Source: Zygnema cylindricum (taxonomy: Eukaryota > Streptophyta > Zygnematophyceae > Zygnematales > Zygnemataceae). Taken from it: a stretch of DNA of 64,000 nt. Shown here piece after piece: positions 10,391 through 21,685 of this stretch. The position numbers and the translations under genes were made by a program. The notes under the pieces were generated by a model. It was not told where the DNA came from. It saw only the letters and a list, made by a program, of their open reading frames with translations, and did no database searches. Numbering within the stretch: position 1 is the stretch's first letter; each line of letters starts with the position of its first letter. The stretch covers positions 1 to 64,000 of the forward strand of contig JBBHKE010001112.1 in NCBI GenBank assembly GCA_037447655.1, in the 5' to 3' direction.

Positions 10391-11731
10391 ATGGAGGGCG
10401 GCCAACGACCATTCAAACGAATGCGCTCTGCCATTCCGAGGCGATATCGTCCACTACCAACGGCAACCGCGATGGGGGGTGATATACCTGGAGGGGAGAA
10501 CTTAGAGAGGGAAAGGGGTGCAACCGAAGGAGTGTTGGGGAATAGGGTGGAACCGGAAGAGGGCGGTAGGGAAAGGGTTGGAATGGAGTTGGTTTTGAGG
10601 GAGGGGGAAGAATCGGGTGTTGACATAGATGAGATGGAGGAAACTGAGGCGGTGGGGAGGGAAGGGACGGGTACGGAGAGGGTAGTAAGGGGAAGTGTGC
10701 CGGAGGGGGAGTTACCGAATGAAGGGATTAGAGCGGACGAAGAAGGTGTCCGCGAAGTAGAAGAGGGTAAGGAGGTAGACGAAGAATATGAACCCTCGGG
10801 AACTGCGTCGGACGAGCCTATAGAGGAAGGGGAAGAGCCTACGGAAGAGGAGGAAGAACCGGAAGAAACCGAATCCTCAGACATTCCGGTCACGAAATAC
10901 GACGACGATCCCTCAACCTCGGATCGGCAATCTTTGGAGAGCTCGAAGAGACGCATGGAGGAAGAATATGGAGACGAGGACGAGATTGTCGTTTTTCCAC
11001 CATCACCGAATCGTGATAGAGCTCTCATGGCGGTACAAGGACCTCAAATTCCGGCCGAGCGTGATGTGGTAATTCGAGAGGAAGAACCCGATTGGTTTTT
11101 CCCGCCTCCAGTCGGAGATGAGGCCATGGATGGCTTCCGACCGACGGCTGCCCATTACATCCCGGTCGAGGAATGGCCGGACTATTGGCGTTACGGGGAG
11201 GCGATGCCTATTGACCGGTGGTTGAACCCCGTCCTGGAAATTCTCAACATCCATCCGGATGTCCCTGCCCACCGAACATGGTTGTACATCGCATCATACA
11301 ACCATGCGTCAAATTTCCCATACATTAGGCATTTTCAGCCTAGTGACAAACGTTTCACATGGATTGTACGCCGACCGATTGGATTTGAAATAGATGTCTC
11401 GAAATTAATCCGACACTATCACCCTTGGGACCCACAGTTATTTACCATTCTACGGCGTGCAATTCGTACTCGGGTGCTAAACGAATTTTTAGATGCTCGA
11501 AGTGCGGTCTTACAACGCTTCCGAAATGTGCAAGTGAGGCGTACGTATCTTTGGGAAATTCCGAGGGTCCCACATGTTGATGAGCCCCCTCCACCATCGG
11601 AAGTAGACCGATTGAGGAATGAAGTTCAAAATCTCCATCGCTGTTTGGAGGCGCAAGAAATAGCGATGATAACGGTTCATCGCTTAATTAATAATTTAAC
11701 TCGAGAGCTTGCTGCCATTAGGCGACGTTGA
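10391..11731 (+). CDS. Orphan 446-aa protein: acidic low-complexity N-terminus, folded middle, C-terminal helix
   Basis: An uninterrupted ORF from ATG 10391 to TGA 11731 in a region where neighbours are broken. Residues 1-25 are basic (RPFKRMRSAIPRRYRP). About 40-215 are Glu/Gly-rich and probably disordered. About 250-400 look folded, with aromatic-rich blocks (VEEWPDYWRYGEAMPIDRW, HRTWLYIASYNHASNFPYI, FTWIVRRPIGFEIDVSKLI). About 405-446 form a likely coiled coil (EVDRLRNEVQNLHRCLEAQE...LTRELAAIRRR). No family is recognised. It sits between the two parts of a tentative transposase relic, so it may be an accessory transposon ORF or a nested element. The long open frame with a structured C-terminal half argues for real coding capacity. 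No signal peptide or membrane segment is visible. Confidence 0.55.
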   Translation: MEGGQRPFKRMRSAIPRRYRPLPTATAMGGDIPGGENLERERGATEGVLGNRVEPEEGGRERVGMELVLREGEESGVDIDEMEETEAVGREGTGTERVVRGSVPEGELPNEGIRADEEGVREVEEGKEVDEEYEPSGTASDEPIEEGEEPTEEEEEPEETESSDIPVTKYDDDPSTSDRQSLESSKRRMEEEYGDEDEIVVFPPSPNRDRALMAVQGPQIPAERDVVIREEEPDWFFPPPVGDEAMDGFRPTAAHYIPVEEWPDYWRYGEAMPIDRWLNPVLEILNIHPDVPAHRTWLYIASYNHASNFPYIRHFQPSDKRFTWIVRRPIGFEIDVSKLIRHYHPWDPQLFTILRRAIRTRVLNEFLDARSAVLQRFRNVQVRRTYLWEIPRVPHVDEPPPPSEVDRLRNEVQNLHRCLEAQEIAMITVHRLINNLTRELAAIRRR

Positions 11732-12234
11732 TGGGAGATGACAAGGGTCAATTTCGTATACTTCATTCGAATGAGAGGTACCCCGATTTAGCCCTCAGCC
11801 TACATTGGGTGCCACAATGTTTTGTTTTGTTTTTTTTTTTTTTATTCATGCAAGTGTGAATTTAATATTTCTCTCCCTTTTTTTCACAAAATGAATTTAA
11901 ATTCGACTTTTAGTCGTCCATTTGGTATTTCTGATATCGCCATTGTGTTTGCTATTCATCTTTCCCGGCTTAACGACGACACAAGGTCGTCGCTGGTTCG
12001 TCGGTGAAGTGAGGAATTCTCATTGGTAGTCGGCAGCTTACTACGTATCAACGATGTTATTAAATAAAAATGTAATTTTACATATATAACGACGTGTTTC
12101 TTTCGTCACAGAATCTGCGACAGCAAATTTTTGTCGCTGAAAATTGTCGTTTCCTTTTAGAGTCGTTTCATTTATTTATACGACTTTCCATTCAGGAATC
12201 TGATTAATACTTTTTACATTGTTTATTGTTTACA

Positions 12235-12539
12235 CGGTACCAAAAGGCCAAGCAATGGTGGGTAGAGAGGAGGTCCATGTTTGACGGAATACGAGAGTTT
12301 CTACTTCTAGTTTTGGGACGAGATCGGTGGCGGTTACCAAGGCTTTGCCGGGACGAGGAAGGAAGGAAGCCGCTTGGGTCACGGTTATACACGAGGAGTT
12401 ACTTTCGGATTTCGAACGTTTTAAGAAAGCGGGTATGAAGATGTCCACCACAATTCTCGGGGACATCGCTAGGGACATAATAAGAGAAAGGAGGAAAGAG
12501 TACTTCGTGAAGTCAATTCTACGGTGCCAAATCCTCTAA
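12235..12539 (+). pseudogene. Basic KALPGRGRK block, probable continuation of the relic at 9242
   Basis: In one frame the plus strand reads KAKQWWVERRSMFDGIREF. After a frameshift near 12320 it reads TKALPGRGRKEAAWVTVIHE, then ELLSDFERFKKAGMKMSTTI up to a stop at 12537-12539. A WW-containing block followed by KALPGRGRK and a helical segment is a pattern I associate with DDE-endonuclease transposase-like proteins. This is recall, not a search. No catalytic domain follows; 12540-12880 has no visible feature, and 11732-12234 only short hairpin-prone GTCGC-rich sequence. Confidence 0.35.
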
Positions 12540-12888
12540 TCGGACCGCTGACAGCCGCCGCCAACAAATAGTGACGAGGCGTGACTAGATCATTATCACT
12601 TTACGTTGTCTGAACTTCGGTGTAAATATGTGTGATAGAATGTTAGATGTACGGCTGGAATGCCTCCGTACAGCTTAGTGTAGTTTCGGTGTATAAAAGT
12701 AGGACTTAGTGAATTTGATTTTTAGGAACAAATGATATGAAAACTGTACACTCAGTTTTATGTAATTTCATTTCTACATATCTCACAGATTTGTGAGCGG
12801 AATTGATTGAAATTTTGTGTGTGTGTTCCTTTGTATGTTATCTACATTGTGGCAAATTTTCAGGACGTTTAGAGCTTTTTTCTGAAAG

Positions 12889-13340
12889 TTATAGTCTGTC
12901 AAAGTTGCTGTTCAGCCATCGGTATTTGTGGAAGCTTCCTCTCTTGATTTGTTCTACGATGACTACTGCTGCATCTTCTTCATCTTCAGTACCAACACTT
13001 GTCTCAGAACAACAGTTATTAACCTGTTTTTCTTGCAATCTTTTGCTACTTCTCCTCCCCCCCTCAAAATCTGAGGCCGGAATAGATGATTCTCGTGGAT
13101 TCTTTCGAGCAATCTCGGCTTCTCCCCTATTTTTTGATTCCGAATCAATTTCCACTACGTCTTCCGCTTCGGTTAGAGTTGTCACTGGAGTTTCCACAGC
13201 CGAGTCCTTTTCGGTCTGATTTATACCTGCAAAAATGTCATCTTCTCTAAAACCTGGATAGTTAGGAAGCTTAAAGTTATCGGAATTTTCTGACTCATAT
13301 CTGATTTTTACTGACTTTGTATACTTGAAAGGATCCACAG
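12889..13340 (-). pseudogene. Copia integrase-RT linker, end of truncated element 2
   Basis: The ORF (minus) starts MDPFKYTKSVKIRYESEN, equivalent to the DPFKYTKK end of element 1's integrase. It continues as an acidic, Ser/Glu-rich linker with FEGGRRSSKRLQEKQ. Reverse transcriptase should follow but does not: the ORF ends at 12889 and nothing RT-like is seen to its left. Element 2 is therefore 3'-truncated. Confidence 0.78.
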
Positions 13341-14016
13341 ACTTTCCTTCATCCAGAACTACTAGATGCTTTACTAAGATTATATCTTCCCATTTTAGAT
13401 CATAAACTCTATATCCCTTAACATCCTCATCATATCCTAATAAGTATCCCGGTTTTCCTTTAGGATCTAGCTTCCAATTAGATTGATCTGTATCTAGATT
13501 GAATACTTAACTGCCGAAAACCTTTAAGTGAGATATGTATGGTTTTTGACCTGTCCATCTTTCATTAGGTGTTTGATCTTTTATAGCTGAAGTAAGAACT
13601 CTATTTTTGAGGTAATTAGCACTGTTCATTGCTTCTGCGAAAAACCTTTTTCCTATCTACTTATCTGACAACATACTTCTAGCACTATCACTTAGTGTTC
13701 TATTTAACCTTTCAGCTACCCCATTCTGTTCCGGATTTTCTGGAACTGTCTTTTGGTGTTGGACCCATCTTCCCTCAAAAAATCCTCAAACTGGTTAGAA
13801 GTATACTCTCCACCATTGTTACTCCTTATTCTCTTGATTAGAGTTTCATGGAGTTTTTCGCTCCATGATTTATATTGTCTAAAACAATCATGAGTTTCGA
13901 ACTTGTTTTTCAAAAAATACACCCGGGAATACCGAGACCAATCATCAGTGATAGTCATCATAAATTCTTCCCCCTTGGTGAGGGCACTTTAGCCGGTCCC
14001 CAAATATCTGTGTGTA
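13341..14016 (-). pseudogene. Copia integrase core, element 2
   Basis: Encodes MMTITDDWSRYSRVYFLKNK, FRQYKSWSEKLHETLIKRI, RSNNGGEYTSNQFEDFL and, after a frameshift near 13765, the Q-GVAERLNRTL region. It then runs through the C-terminal domain to HLKVFG-like and GYRVYDL sequences. The second catalytic aspartate of the usual DNGGEY motif is asparagine (NNGGEY) and there are in-frame stops (for example near 13509), so it is dead. Colinear with element 1. Confidence 0.85.
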
Positions 14017-14694
14017 CTAGATATAGAAAATTTTCTCCCTTATAGGTGGCTGTTTTAGGAAGGGTAATCTGTGTGCTTTACCTTGAGCACATCCACTACA
14101 ATCACTTATATCATCACTCTCACTGAACTGAATCCCTTCCACCACTCCCATCTTTTTCATCTCTCTTAACTTATCTAGATTGACATGCCCAAGCCTCTTA
14201 TGCCACATCATAATATCATGAACACCAGCATAATAAAGTTTCTTCTTTTCATTACTTAAGATCAGCCTAAACATCCCATGGCTACCTTTCTCAGCAATGA
14301 AATAGACATCATCCTCAAAACTAGCAGTAAAGACTCCTTCCCTAGTGCTAGTAAAAAAACCCTTATCATCTAATACTGATGTAGAGATAAGATTTTTGTT
14401 CAGCTCCGGAATAAACAATACATCGGAGAATGTTAATATGGATGTCTTTCCTTCTACTAACACTTTTAGATCTACCGATCCTACAAGAGTAGTGGTGACT
14501 ATCCTCCCATCCCCGTACTCTATCTCTACGGTGGGAATCTTTCTTATCTTAGTGAACAGGTGTCTATCCTTACACATGTGCATGGAGGCACCTGAATCTA
14601 CAATCCAGCCTGCTTCACTTTTCAATCCACCGTAAACACATTTCTGCCTTCGTGGAATTTTGACCTCGTTTTTCGCCTCCAACTCCTCATCCAA
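14017..14694 (-). pseudogene. Copia protease / GAG-pre-integrase, element 2 (225-codon open frame)
   Basis: The best-preserved copia block in the window. From the N-terminus: KVKIPRRQKCVYGGLKSEAG, then the intact aspartic protease motif WIVDSGASMHMC (residues about 31-42), a beta-rich stretch (VEIEYGDGRIVTTTLVGSVD), and the zinc-binding GAG-pre-integrase domain MMWHKRLGHVNLDKL...CSGCAQGKAHRLPF (about 165-212). The frame closes just before integrase. Its intact DSGAS contrasts with DPSAS in element 1. Confidence 0.9.
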
Positions 14695-15756
14695 AAGGCG
14701 CTCATCGTCCTCGTCCTCGGATTCCGCCTCAAGTACCTGTGTGACAAGGGCCTTTTTCTTTCCTCTCGGGGTACCACCGGTCTGCCCTTTTTTTTTACCG
14801 AAGCTCGGTTAGCTTAGTGCACTCTGCCATATAGTGCCTTGGTTTCTTACAAAAATGACATAAACCTTTGGGAGCCCTTTGTTCGAACTCGTCGGCCTGT
14901 TTTTTCTGCTCCCTACCCCCATAGTTTCTGACCGGTTTTCGGGAATCTCTGTTCCTCTAATCAGTTGCTATTGCCAAGGCTTGGCCACTCTTTCCTCCCC
15001 TTCGGATCTCAATTGTATTCTCTTGAACGAGAATCATCCCTACCACTGAGTTCCATATCCACCTTGAGTCAGGCAAGTCCTGCACACGGTAAACTATGTT
15101 CACGAACTCATCAGGTAACTTCATCAGTAAACAGTTAACCTTTTCTTTTTCACTAAAATCTTTTCCCGCACTCTCTAGCTCCATGAAGAGTGTAGCAAGC
15201 TCATTGCAAAAATCCAACATATTTCCCCCTTTGTATACATACTCCTTAACTTTCTGATCAGCCAACTGTTGTTGCTGAATCGTACCACTTCGGTACATCT
15301 CTATGAGAGCCATCCAAAGATCGGATGCCCTTTCTACCTGCAAATGAGGACATGCAAGTCCTTGAGTGAGATGGCGTAGGATGAAGTGTTTTGCCGCCAT
15401 ATTGTTAAAGTCCCAGGTTTTAGTATCATTCTCCTCATTCCTCGGAATAGGTGACATAAATGTCGAACCAGTTGCTATTGGTGTGATCGTCTCCTTCTCC
15501 TTTCCTTTGTCCACCACCTCTCATTTTTTTGTTTCCTACGTTGAAGGTGGATCCTCTTTCCTGGTGATCTGCTTCCTCCAAACCCTGGAGGAATTCCAAG
15601 ACTTGATGGGCGCCCCAATCGTCCACTCACTATCCCCCAAAACCTTTTTTCGCATAGAGCTCCTATCATCATACTTTCCCAGTATATGAAGCCAGTTCCA
15701 TTAAAGATTGGTACCCTAGAGGGTGGGCCCATAATCTGAAACTCTGAGACCTCCAT
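14695..15756 (-). pseudogene. Copia gag, element 2
   Basis: Starts MEVSEFQIMGPPSRVPIFNG (ATG ending at 15756). It changes frame near 15500 and continues MSPIPRNEENDTKTWDFNNM, FILRHLTQGLACPHLQ, LWMALIEMYRSGTIQQQQL, NMLDFCNELATLFMELES and KLPDEFVNIVYRVQDL, the UBN2-like gag core. A CCHC knuckle, CHFCKKPRHYMAEC, follows around 14830-14870, then a short Lys-rich linker to the protease. Frameshifts near 15500 and 14960 make it non-functional as one polyprotein. Confidence 0.86.
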
Positions 15757-16793
15757 AAGTCCTCAGAGTGGACAGCTTCCAAGAAGCCTCTAGGATAATC
15801 CTGACCCCTTTGTGTTTAAGCAAAAATAACTGCCACCGTGGCAGACAAAAACTCTGACCAACTTCACCCCTGTGAAGAGAAGACTCCCCTGAGTCGATAG
15901 CAAAAAGAATCTCTGAATTTGCTCCCCTGAGCAGTAAGTTATGGAGGGTCAAAGTTGACCTTTTGTACAAAAGCTCTCTGGGAGAGAGGGTCCTATCTTC
16001 TAATTTTTCTAAGTCCTATCTCTCTCACAAACTCTATCTACTGATGTACGGAACCAATCAGAATTGAGTTCCGTACGTAAAAGTACAGCTGCCGGTGTAC
16101 TTTATGTACGGACATTGTACGACATGGCAAAAATGTCGACACATGTCAAATCCGGATTCGGTGCCATAATCTCCGGAGATTCCACAATCCAACGGAATTT
16201 CGCCACGTGTCATCCGATGTGGCGATGGCCACAAACCGCCGAAATATTCCTCCGCGATCTCGGCGCTAATCTCGGCCGTCCGATTAAAGTCGGCTTTAAT
16301 CGTAGCCGTAATAAATACATGCGCGGTATTTGTTTCATTTACGAAACAAATGCGCGGTACTGATTTGTGTCCGTACTGTAAGTCGTACATTTATATTTTA
16401 GTGGATCTATGTATCCCGCAATTCATTTCAGTTAAATGGTTTATCGCACGCATAATCATTTAAATAACTATCAAACTATATACTACGTAACACTACTGCT
16501 AGACTTAACGGCTAAGGCTACCGGCTACTTCCTATCTGCCGGCCGGCAGGTACAAGGATCAAATCCTGCCGCCGGCACATACCTTTTAATTAAATAAATA
16601 AACACTAACATAAAATTCTTGTAAACCTCAGGATAGCCAAGGTAGCCATGGCTCTAGCTTCCTCTCCAATTTCTCATTGACTGCGACAAGTTTGAGAGTT
16701 GGAGAGAGAAGTTAGAGATAGACTGCCTCGACTTCTATATTTCTTTTCAGATTTAGAAAATACTAATAAAACCATTAGTTTCTAAAGCAGTAG
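15757..16793 (-). mobile_element. 5' leader and LTR of copia element 2
   Basis: Shares with the other copies the leader motif around 15900-15960 (AACTTACTGCTCAGG on the minus strand), a TCAGTAGATA block, and the GTACAT/GTACGG palindromic promoter-like motifs at 16050-16110. A tRNA-like antisense segment has B-box-like GGATCAAATCC at 16556-16566. The outer end reads TTTAGAAACTAATGG where the family has TGTTGAAATTAATGG, so the terminal dinucleotide is lost. It abuts the plus-strand RNase H fragment at about 16793. Confidence 0.73.
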
Positions 16794-16794
16794 T

Positions 16795-17340
16795 TGGAGT
16801 ACTCGGTAGGAGTCTTAATGATCCTAGGAATAGAGACTGGGAGGCAGCCAAGAGAGTCATGGGATATCTGGTAGGAACCAGAGAGTTATGGTTGCATTTG
16901 GGAGGGGAGCACACTGATATCACCACTTGGAGAAATGCTAGTTATGGGGATGCACCTTTGAGAAGATGCACTTCTGGAAATGTTTTGTATGTGGGGGAAG
17001 GTGTTTGCTGTTGGAGCAGTAAGCAACAAAAATTGGTCGCTCGGTCTACTATGGAGGTTGAGTATATGGCGTGTTGTTCTGTTGTAAAAGAACTAATGTG
17101 GGTGAAGTCATTATTGCAAGAACTCAGATATATGAAGGAGGGAGTGCATAAATCTTTTGTGATAATCAAGCTGCAATCTCAATTGCAGCCAATCCAGAAC
17201 ACTATTTCAAAGCAAAACATATGGACATAAGATTAAGCTTCGTAAAAGAAAAAGTTGAAAATAAAATTTTAAATCTTGTGTATAGAACAGATGAAGAAAT
17301 GGTGGCTGACATGATGACTAAACCTGTGCCCTCTCTTTAA
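16795..17340 (+). pseudogene. Copia RNase H C-terminal region (plus-strand element)
   Basis: Encodes AVVGVLGRSLNDPRNRDWEA, KRVMGYLVGTRELWLHLGG, the CCWSSKQQKLVARSTMEVEY block and MACCSVVKELMWVKSLLQEL. After a one-base frameshift near 17157 it continues CDNQAAISIAANPEHYFKAK...MVADMMTKPVPSL and a stop at 17338-17340. This is the classic C-terminus of a plant copia polyprotein. The 5' part (RT and upstream) is absent: the block begins at the end of element 2's LTR. The frameshift and truncation make it a relic. Confidence 0.92.
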
Positions 17341-17394
17341 TTAAAATATTGTCGGGAAAAATGCGGGTTGAAAGAAAATTTAAAATTAGACTAG

Positions 17395-17407
17395 AAAATA
17401 AAGGGAG
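17395..17407 (+). promoter_or_regulatory. Polypurine tract before the 3' LTR
   Basis: AAAATAAAGGGAG directly precedes the TGTTGAAATT LTR start, the expected position and composition of a plus-strand primer for retroelement replication. Confidence 0.7.
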
Positions 17408-18404
17408 TGTTGAAATTAATAGATTTCTAAAGTTTTTTCTAGGTTAAAAATGTTAGTATAAAAGAAAAAAAAAGGACAGACAGCGTGCCTACACCTCCTC
17501 TCTCTAGCCCCCATACTTGTTGTGTCACTGAAGGATAGAGAGAGTGGTTTATCCATGGCTGCCTTAGTTCAAAAGGCAGATATTTTTAAAGCTACTAAAA
17601 ATATACCTGACGGACTCGGGATTTGATCCCGGTACCTGCGGTTCGTCAAGCTGGCCGATAGTGGTCGGTTTTATCCTACTAGACTAGGACCAATGCTAAA
17701 TGCTATAGTATGTGATAGATATATATATATTTAGGAAGGAGCAAATCCATTTAACTAAAACTGTGTACGACGTGCATGGATACAGTTTTATTAATGTACC
17801 AATTCAAAACGGATACCACGCATTTTATTTCGACAACGAAACAAATATCGCGCAAGTATTTATTACGGCCAAGATTGCGTCTCGCTGCAAATCCAACGAC
17901 GTATATCATCGCCGAAATCCCAAAGTAGTCACTTTGGCGTTTAGTGACGTGGCATGACCTGGAGCCACGTGGAGAGATGACATTCGGTCATAGGAATTCC
18001 GAGGAATGTACGGACGAGTGAAAAGGAGACACGCGTCCGCTTAATAGTCCTGTGGTATATAGGCCGTACAAAAGGTACACCGGCAGTAGTACTTTTTGGT
18101 ACGGTACAATAATCTGATTGGTCCGTACTTCAGTAGATAAAAGTTATTAGAGGGAATCAGGACTTAGAAAATTTTGGTAGGCAGTAACCCCTCCCTTTGA
18201 GAGTTTATACAAATTGGCATTTTTACTGCGTCATAACTTATCGGCTGGTTGGCCGTTTTCAGTGATTCTTTTTGCTACAGACTCAGGGGAGTCCAAGCTG
18301 CACAGGGGTGTAGTCCAATTTTTAGTGTGACTTTTTGGGCAGCAGTGGTTGTGGCTTTAAGTGGGTTAGTTAAATACTATCTAAAGGCTTCCTGTATTCT
18401 GTAG
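17408..18404 (+). mobile_element. Copia LTR and leader shared by RNase H on its left and a gag start on its right
   Basis: Begins TGTTGAAATT after the polypurine tract. It contains the antisense tRNA-like segment: A box TAGTCTAGTAG on the minus strand at 17676-17686 and B box GGATCAAATCC at 17619-17629. It also contains the GTACAAAAGGTACACCGG promoter-like region near 18065 and TCAGTAGATA near 18131. It ends in a leader that runs into ATGGAGGACACAGAATTGCA at 18405. A single LTR between a pol 3' end and a gag 5' end is the configuration of a tandem array or of an integrated one-LTR circle. Confidence 0.75.
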
Positions 18405-18430
18405 TCCAATGGAGGACACAGAATTGCAAT
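18405..18430 (+). pseudogene. Copia gag start stub, cut at a head-on junction
   Basis: ATGGAGGACACAGAATTGCA encodes MEDTELQ, matching the gag start MGDTELQ of element 1. The next bases (TGCACATAGGCACC) belong to the protease region of the oppositely oriented element 3, so gag is cut after about 8 codons. Confidence 0.8.
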
Positions 18431-19572
18431 GTGCACATAGGCACCGGAATCCACAATCTAACCTCTTTCACCTTTCAAACCTCTAAAAGCACACTTCTGC
18501 TTTCGAGGAATTTTGACCTCGGTCTTTGCCTCCAACTCCTCATCCAGCAAAAGCTCACCGTCCTTGTCCTCGGATTCCTCCTCATGTACTTGAGTCACAA
18601 GAGCCTTTTTCTTTCCTCTTGGAGGTCCACCGATCTGCCCCTCCTTTAATCGAAGTTCGGTTAGCTTAGTGCACTCCGCCATATAGTGCTCTAGTTTATT
18701 ATAAAAAAGGACACAAACCCTTGGGAGCCCTTGGTCCAAACTCCTCGGTCTGATTTTCTGCCCCCCCCCTCCACAATTTTCGACTGGTTTCCTAGAATCG
18801 TTGTTCCTCCAATCGGTCCCAGCTGCTAGGGCTTGCCCACTCTTTCCTCCCCTTCGGATCTCAATCGTGATCTCCCGAACGAGAATCATCCTTTCCACTG
18901 AATTCCATATCCAGCTTGAGTTTGGCAAGTCATGCACACAGTTGACTATGTTCTCGATATCATCTGGTAACTTCATGAGCAAGCAGTTAACCTTCATCTT
19001 TTCAGTCTCAACGTGTCCAACACTCTTTAGCTCTATGAAAAGTGTTGCGAGCTCATTACAAAAATCCAACATCTTCCCCCTTTTGTATACATATGCGATA
19101 ATTTTTTTATCAGCCAGCTGGTGTTGCTGAATCGTACCACTTAAGTACATCTCTATGGAAGCCATCCAAATATCGGATGCCCTCTTTATGTGCAAAGGAG
19201 GAGATGGAAGCCATTGAGTAAGATGGTCGAGGATGAAGTGCTTTGCCCCCATGTTGTTGTAGTCCCCGGTATTGGTATCATTCTCCTCGTTCCTCGGAAT
19301 AGGTGACATGAATGCCAAACCGGTTGCTATCGGTGTGATCGTCTCTCTCTTTTCCTTTGTCCACCACCTCCCCTTCCTTTGTCTCCTGCGTTGGAGATGA
19401 ATCTGCATCTCTGGTGAATCTGCTTCCTCCAAACCTTGGAGGGATGCCAAGACTGGGTGGACGCCTCACCCGTCCACTCACTATACATACTCTCCCAGAA
19501 TATGAAGCTAGTTCCATTAAAGATGGGCACCCTAGAGAGTGGGCCCATAACCTGCAACTCTGAGACCTCCAT
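18431..19572 (-). pseudogene. Copia gag to protease fragment, element 3
   Basis: Gag starts MEVSELQVMGPLSRVPIFNG at 19572. After an early frameshift a 330-codon frame (19450-18458) covers MSPIPRNEENDTNTGDYNNM, FILDHLTQWLPSPPL, MASIEMYLSGTIQQHQL, KMLDFCNELATLFIELK and KLPDDIENIVNCVHDL. The zinc knuckle reads CVLFYNKLEHYMAEC, losing one zinc cysteine (FYN for FCK). The fragment stops at the start of the protease motif at 18430, where it meets the plus-strand stub. It is closest to element 2 in sequence. Confidence 0.86.
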
Positions 19573-20613
19573 TGGCCCTCAAAGTAAGCAGCTCACACGA
19601 AGCTTCTAAGATAACCCTAACCCCTTTGTGTTTCAGCAAAAATAACTGCCACTTTGGCAGACAAAAACTCTGACCACCTCCACCCCCGTGAAGGCAAGAC
19701 TCCCCTTAGTCGATAACAAAAATAATATGTGAATTTGCTCCCCTGAGCAGTAAGTTATAGTGGGTCAAAGTTGACCTTTTGTACAGAGGCTCTCTGGGAG
19801 AGAGGGTCATATCTACCAAATTTTCCTAAGTCCTATCTCTCTCTAAAACTCTATTTACTGAAGTACGACACCAATCAAAATAGAGTGTCTTACAGAAAGG
19901 TACAGGTGCCGGTGTACTTTCTTTACGGCCATTGTACGACATGGCCAACCAATCGACAAATGTTATATCTGGATTCGTTCCTGTAATCCCCGGAGATGTC
20001 GTAATTCAATTTGGTCGTGCCACGTGTCAATCGATGTGGCAGTGACCGAAAACCGCCAAAATCCTATACTGCGATCTCGACATCTTTTGCGATCGTCCAA
20101 TCAAAACCGGGTTTTAATTGTAGCCATCATAAATCGATGCCCGATTTTTGTTTCGCTGTCGAAACAAAATGTGCGGTATCCGTTTCGGAACCATACAGTA
20201 CTCCGTACTTTACAAACCTATATCCATGCGCGATATCTATAAATTCAGTTAAATGAATTAGTTCACGCTTAACAGTTTATATATTTGTCAAACCCTATAT
20301 ATCTCAACACGGATCCTAGACTAAGGATAAAGTTATCGTCTATTCAGACTTGACGCAAGGTCGGTACCACGATCAAATCCTGGGTCCATCAAGTATATTT
20401 TGGTAAATCTTCCAAAATCTACCACATGTGTCTTTGTCTCTTAAGCAGCATAGATAGTCATGGCTCTAGCTTCCTCTTCAACTTTCAGTGACTGCGACAA
20501 GTGTGGGAGTTGAAGAGAGGAGTTAGAAGCAAACTGCCTCGACTTCTTTTCTGCCTTTCATTTTAGACCTAGAAAATACTAAAAATAACCATTAATTTCT
20601 ACAAAATCAATTA
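19573..20613 (-). mobile_element. 5' leader and LTR of copia element 3
   Basis: Colinear with 15757-16793: leader with AACTTACTGCTCAGG, GTACTTTCTTTACGG block near 19915, B-box-like CGATCAAATCC at 20370-20380, and CTTCCTCTTCAACTTT before the end. The outer terminus reads TGTAGAAATTAATGG (minus strand from about 20613), close to the family terminus TGTTGAAATT. Confidence 0.73.
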
Positions 20614-21685
20614 TGTACCAAGGCCTACACCTAGCAAAACAAGCCAATAATAGTACAGTTTGCTATCTAAGTATGTTTCTAATTTGGATTCAACTGCGTG
20701 GTTCACACTTGAAAAATGGGAAAACGGTATGGTATGAAAACGGTAATTTTTTTTGTCCACCGTGAACTGGCAAGTGACGCTAGCCTACGTTAACTAGCGT
20801 GTCGTGATACGAGCCACTTGCCCGTACAAAAAAAGAAACGCTTTGCGGACATGATATGTACGACGCCTTCCAAAACAAATTGTACTGCCACGCAAGCGTT
20901 TGTACAGACCGCAAATAAACCCGGAGTAACTTGTAACATGCCCAAAAATAAAACCACGGGCGCCCGAAAAAAAAACAGCAAAGGACCAAACAGGACTAAA
21001 CGGAGACCTCAGTTAAATCTCTTCCTTTCACTTTCAGCGTCCCAACATTTTTTGATAAGCCTTCAAAACTTTCCCAAGCAAAGGCTTTCTTTTATCCGTA
21101 TTTTTCTTGACAAACTCTTTCCGTTGCTAGTCGCCGCTCACTCCCAAGGTATCTTCACCTTCACCCTTGTCTTGGTTTTCTTTTTTTCTTCACAACTTAA
21201 TGTTAAATTTGCAACCTTTGATGAATGTTTAGATTTTAATGTTAATTGTGTTGCAGTCTAACCTACAACTTTGCTTACAGCCTAAGAAGCTTCGTATTTA
21301 TAAAGATTTGAACTTTTTATAATTTTAAAGTCATACCCATTTATTTCATTATAAGAATCACCGTTAGTTTCGGAAAATTACTCTATAATTTTTATAAATT
21401 TGTGAGATGAATCTTCTAAATATTAATTTTTACTATTAATAAGCCGCTGTAAAGTTATGTTTGAATTAAAAAGTTTTATGGAGTTAAAAATGAATCTGCC
21501 CAGAATCTAGGTCATCTTCGCAAGAATGAAACCATCTTTTAGACTATTAGTTAAACCATTCAATTGAAGGAAATTTATTATTATAATTCACACACACCCT
21601 ATCCCTCACTAGCACACCCACTCCTCTTTTTTGCCAATTACTTTTTGTACAGGCATGTTGTAACAAGCGCGGAAGATACCCGATA

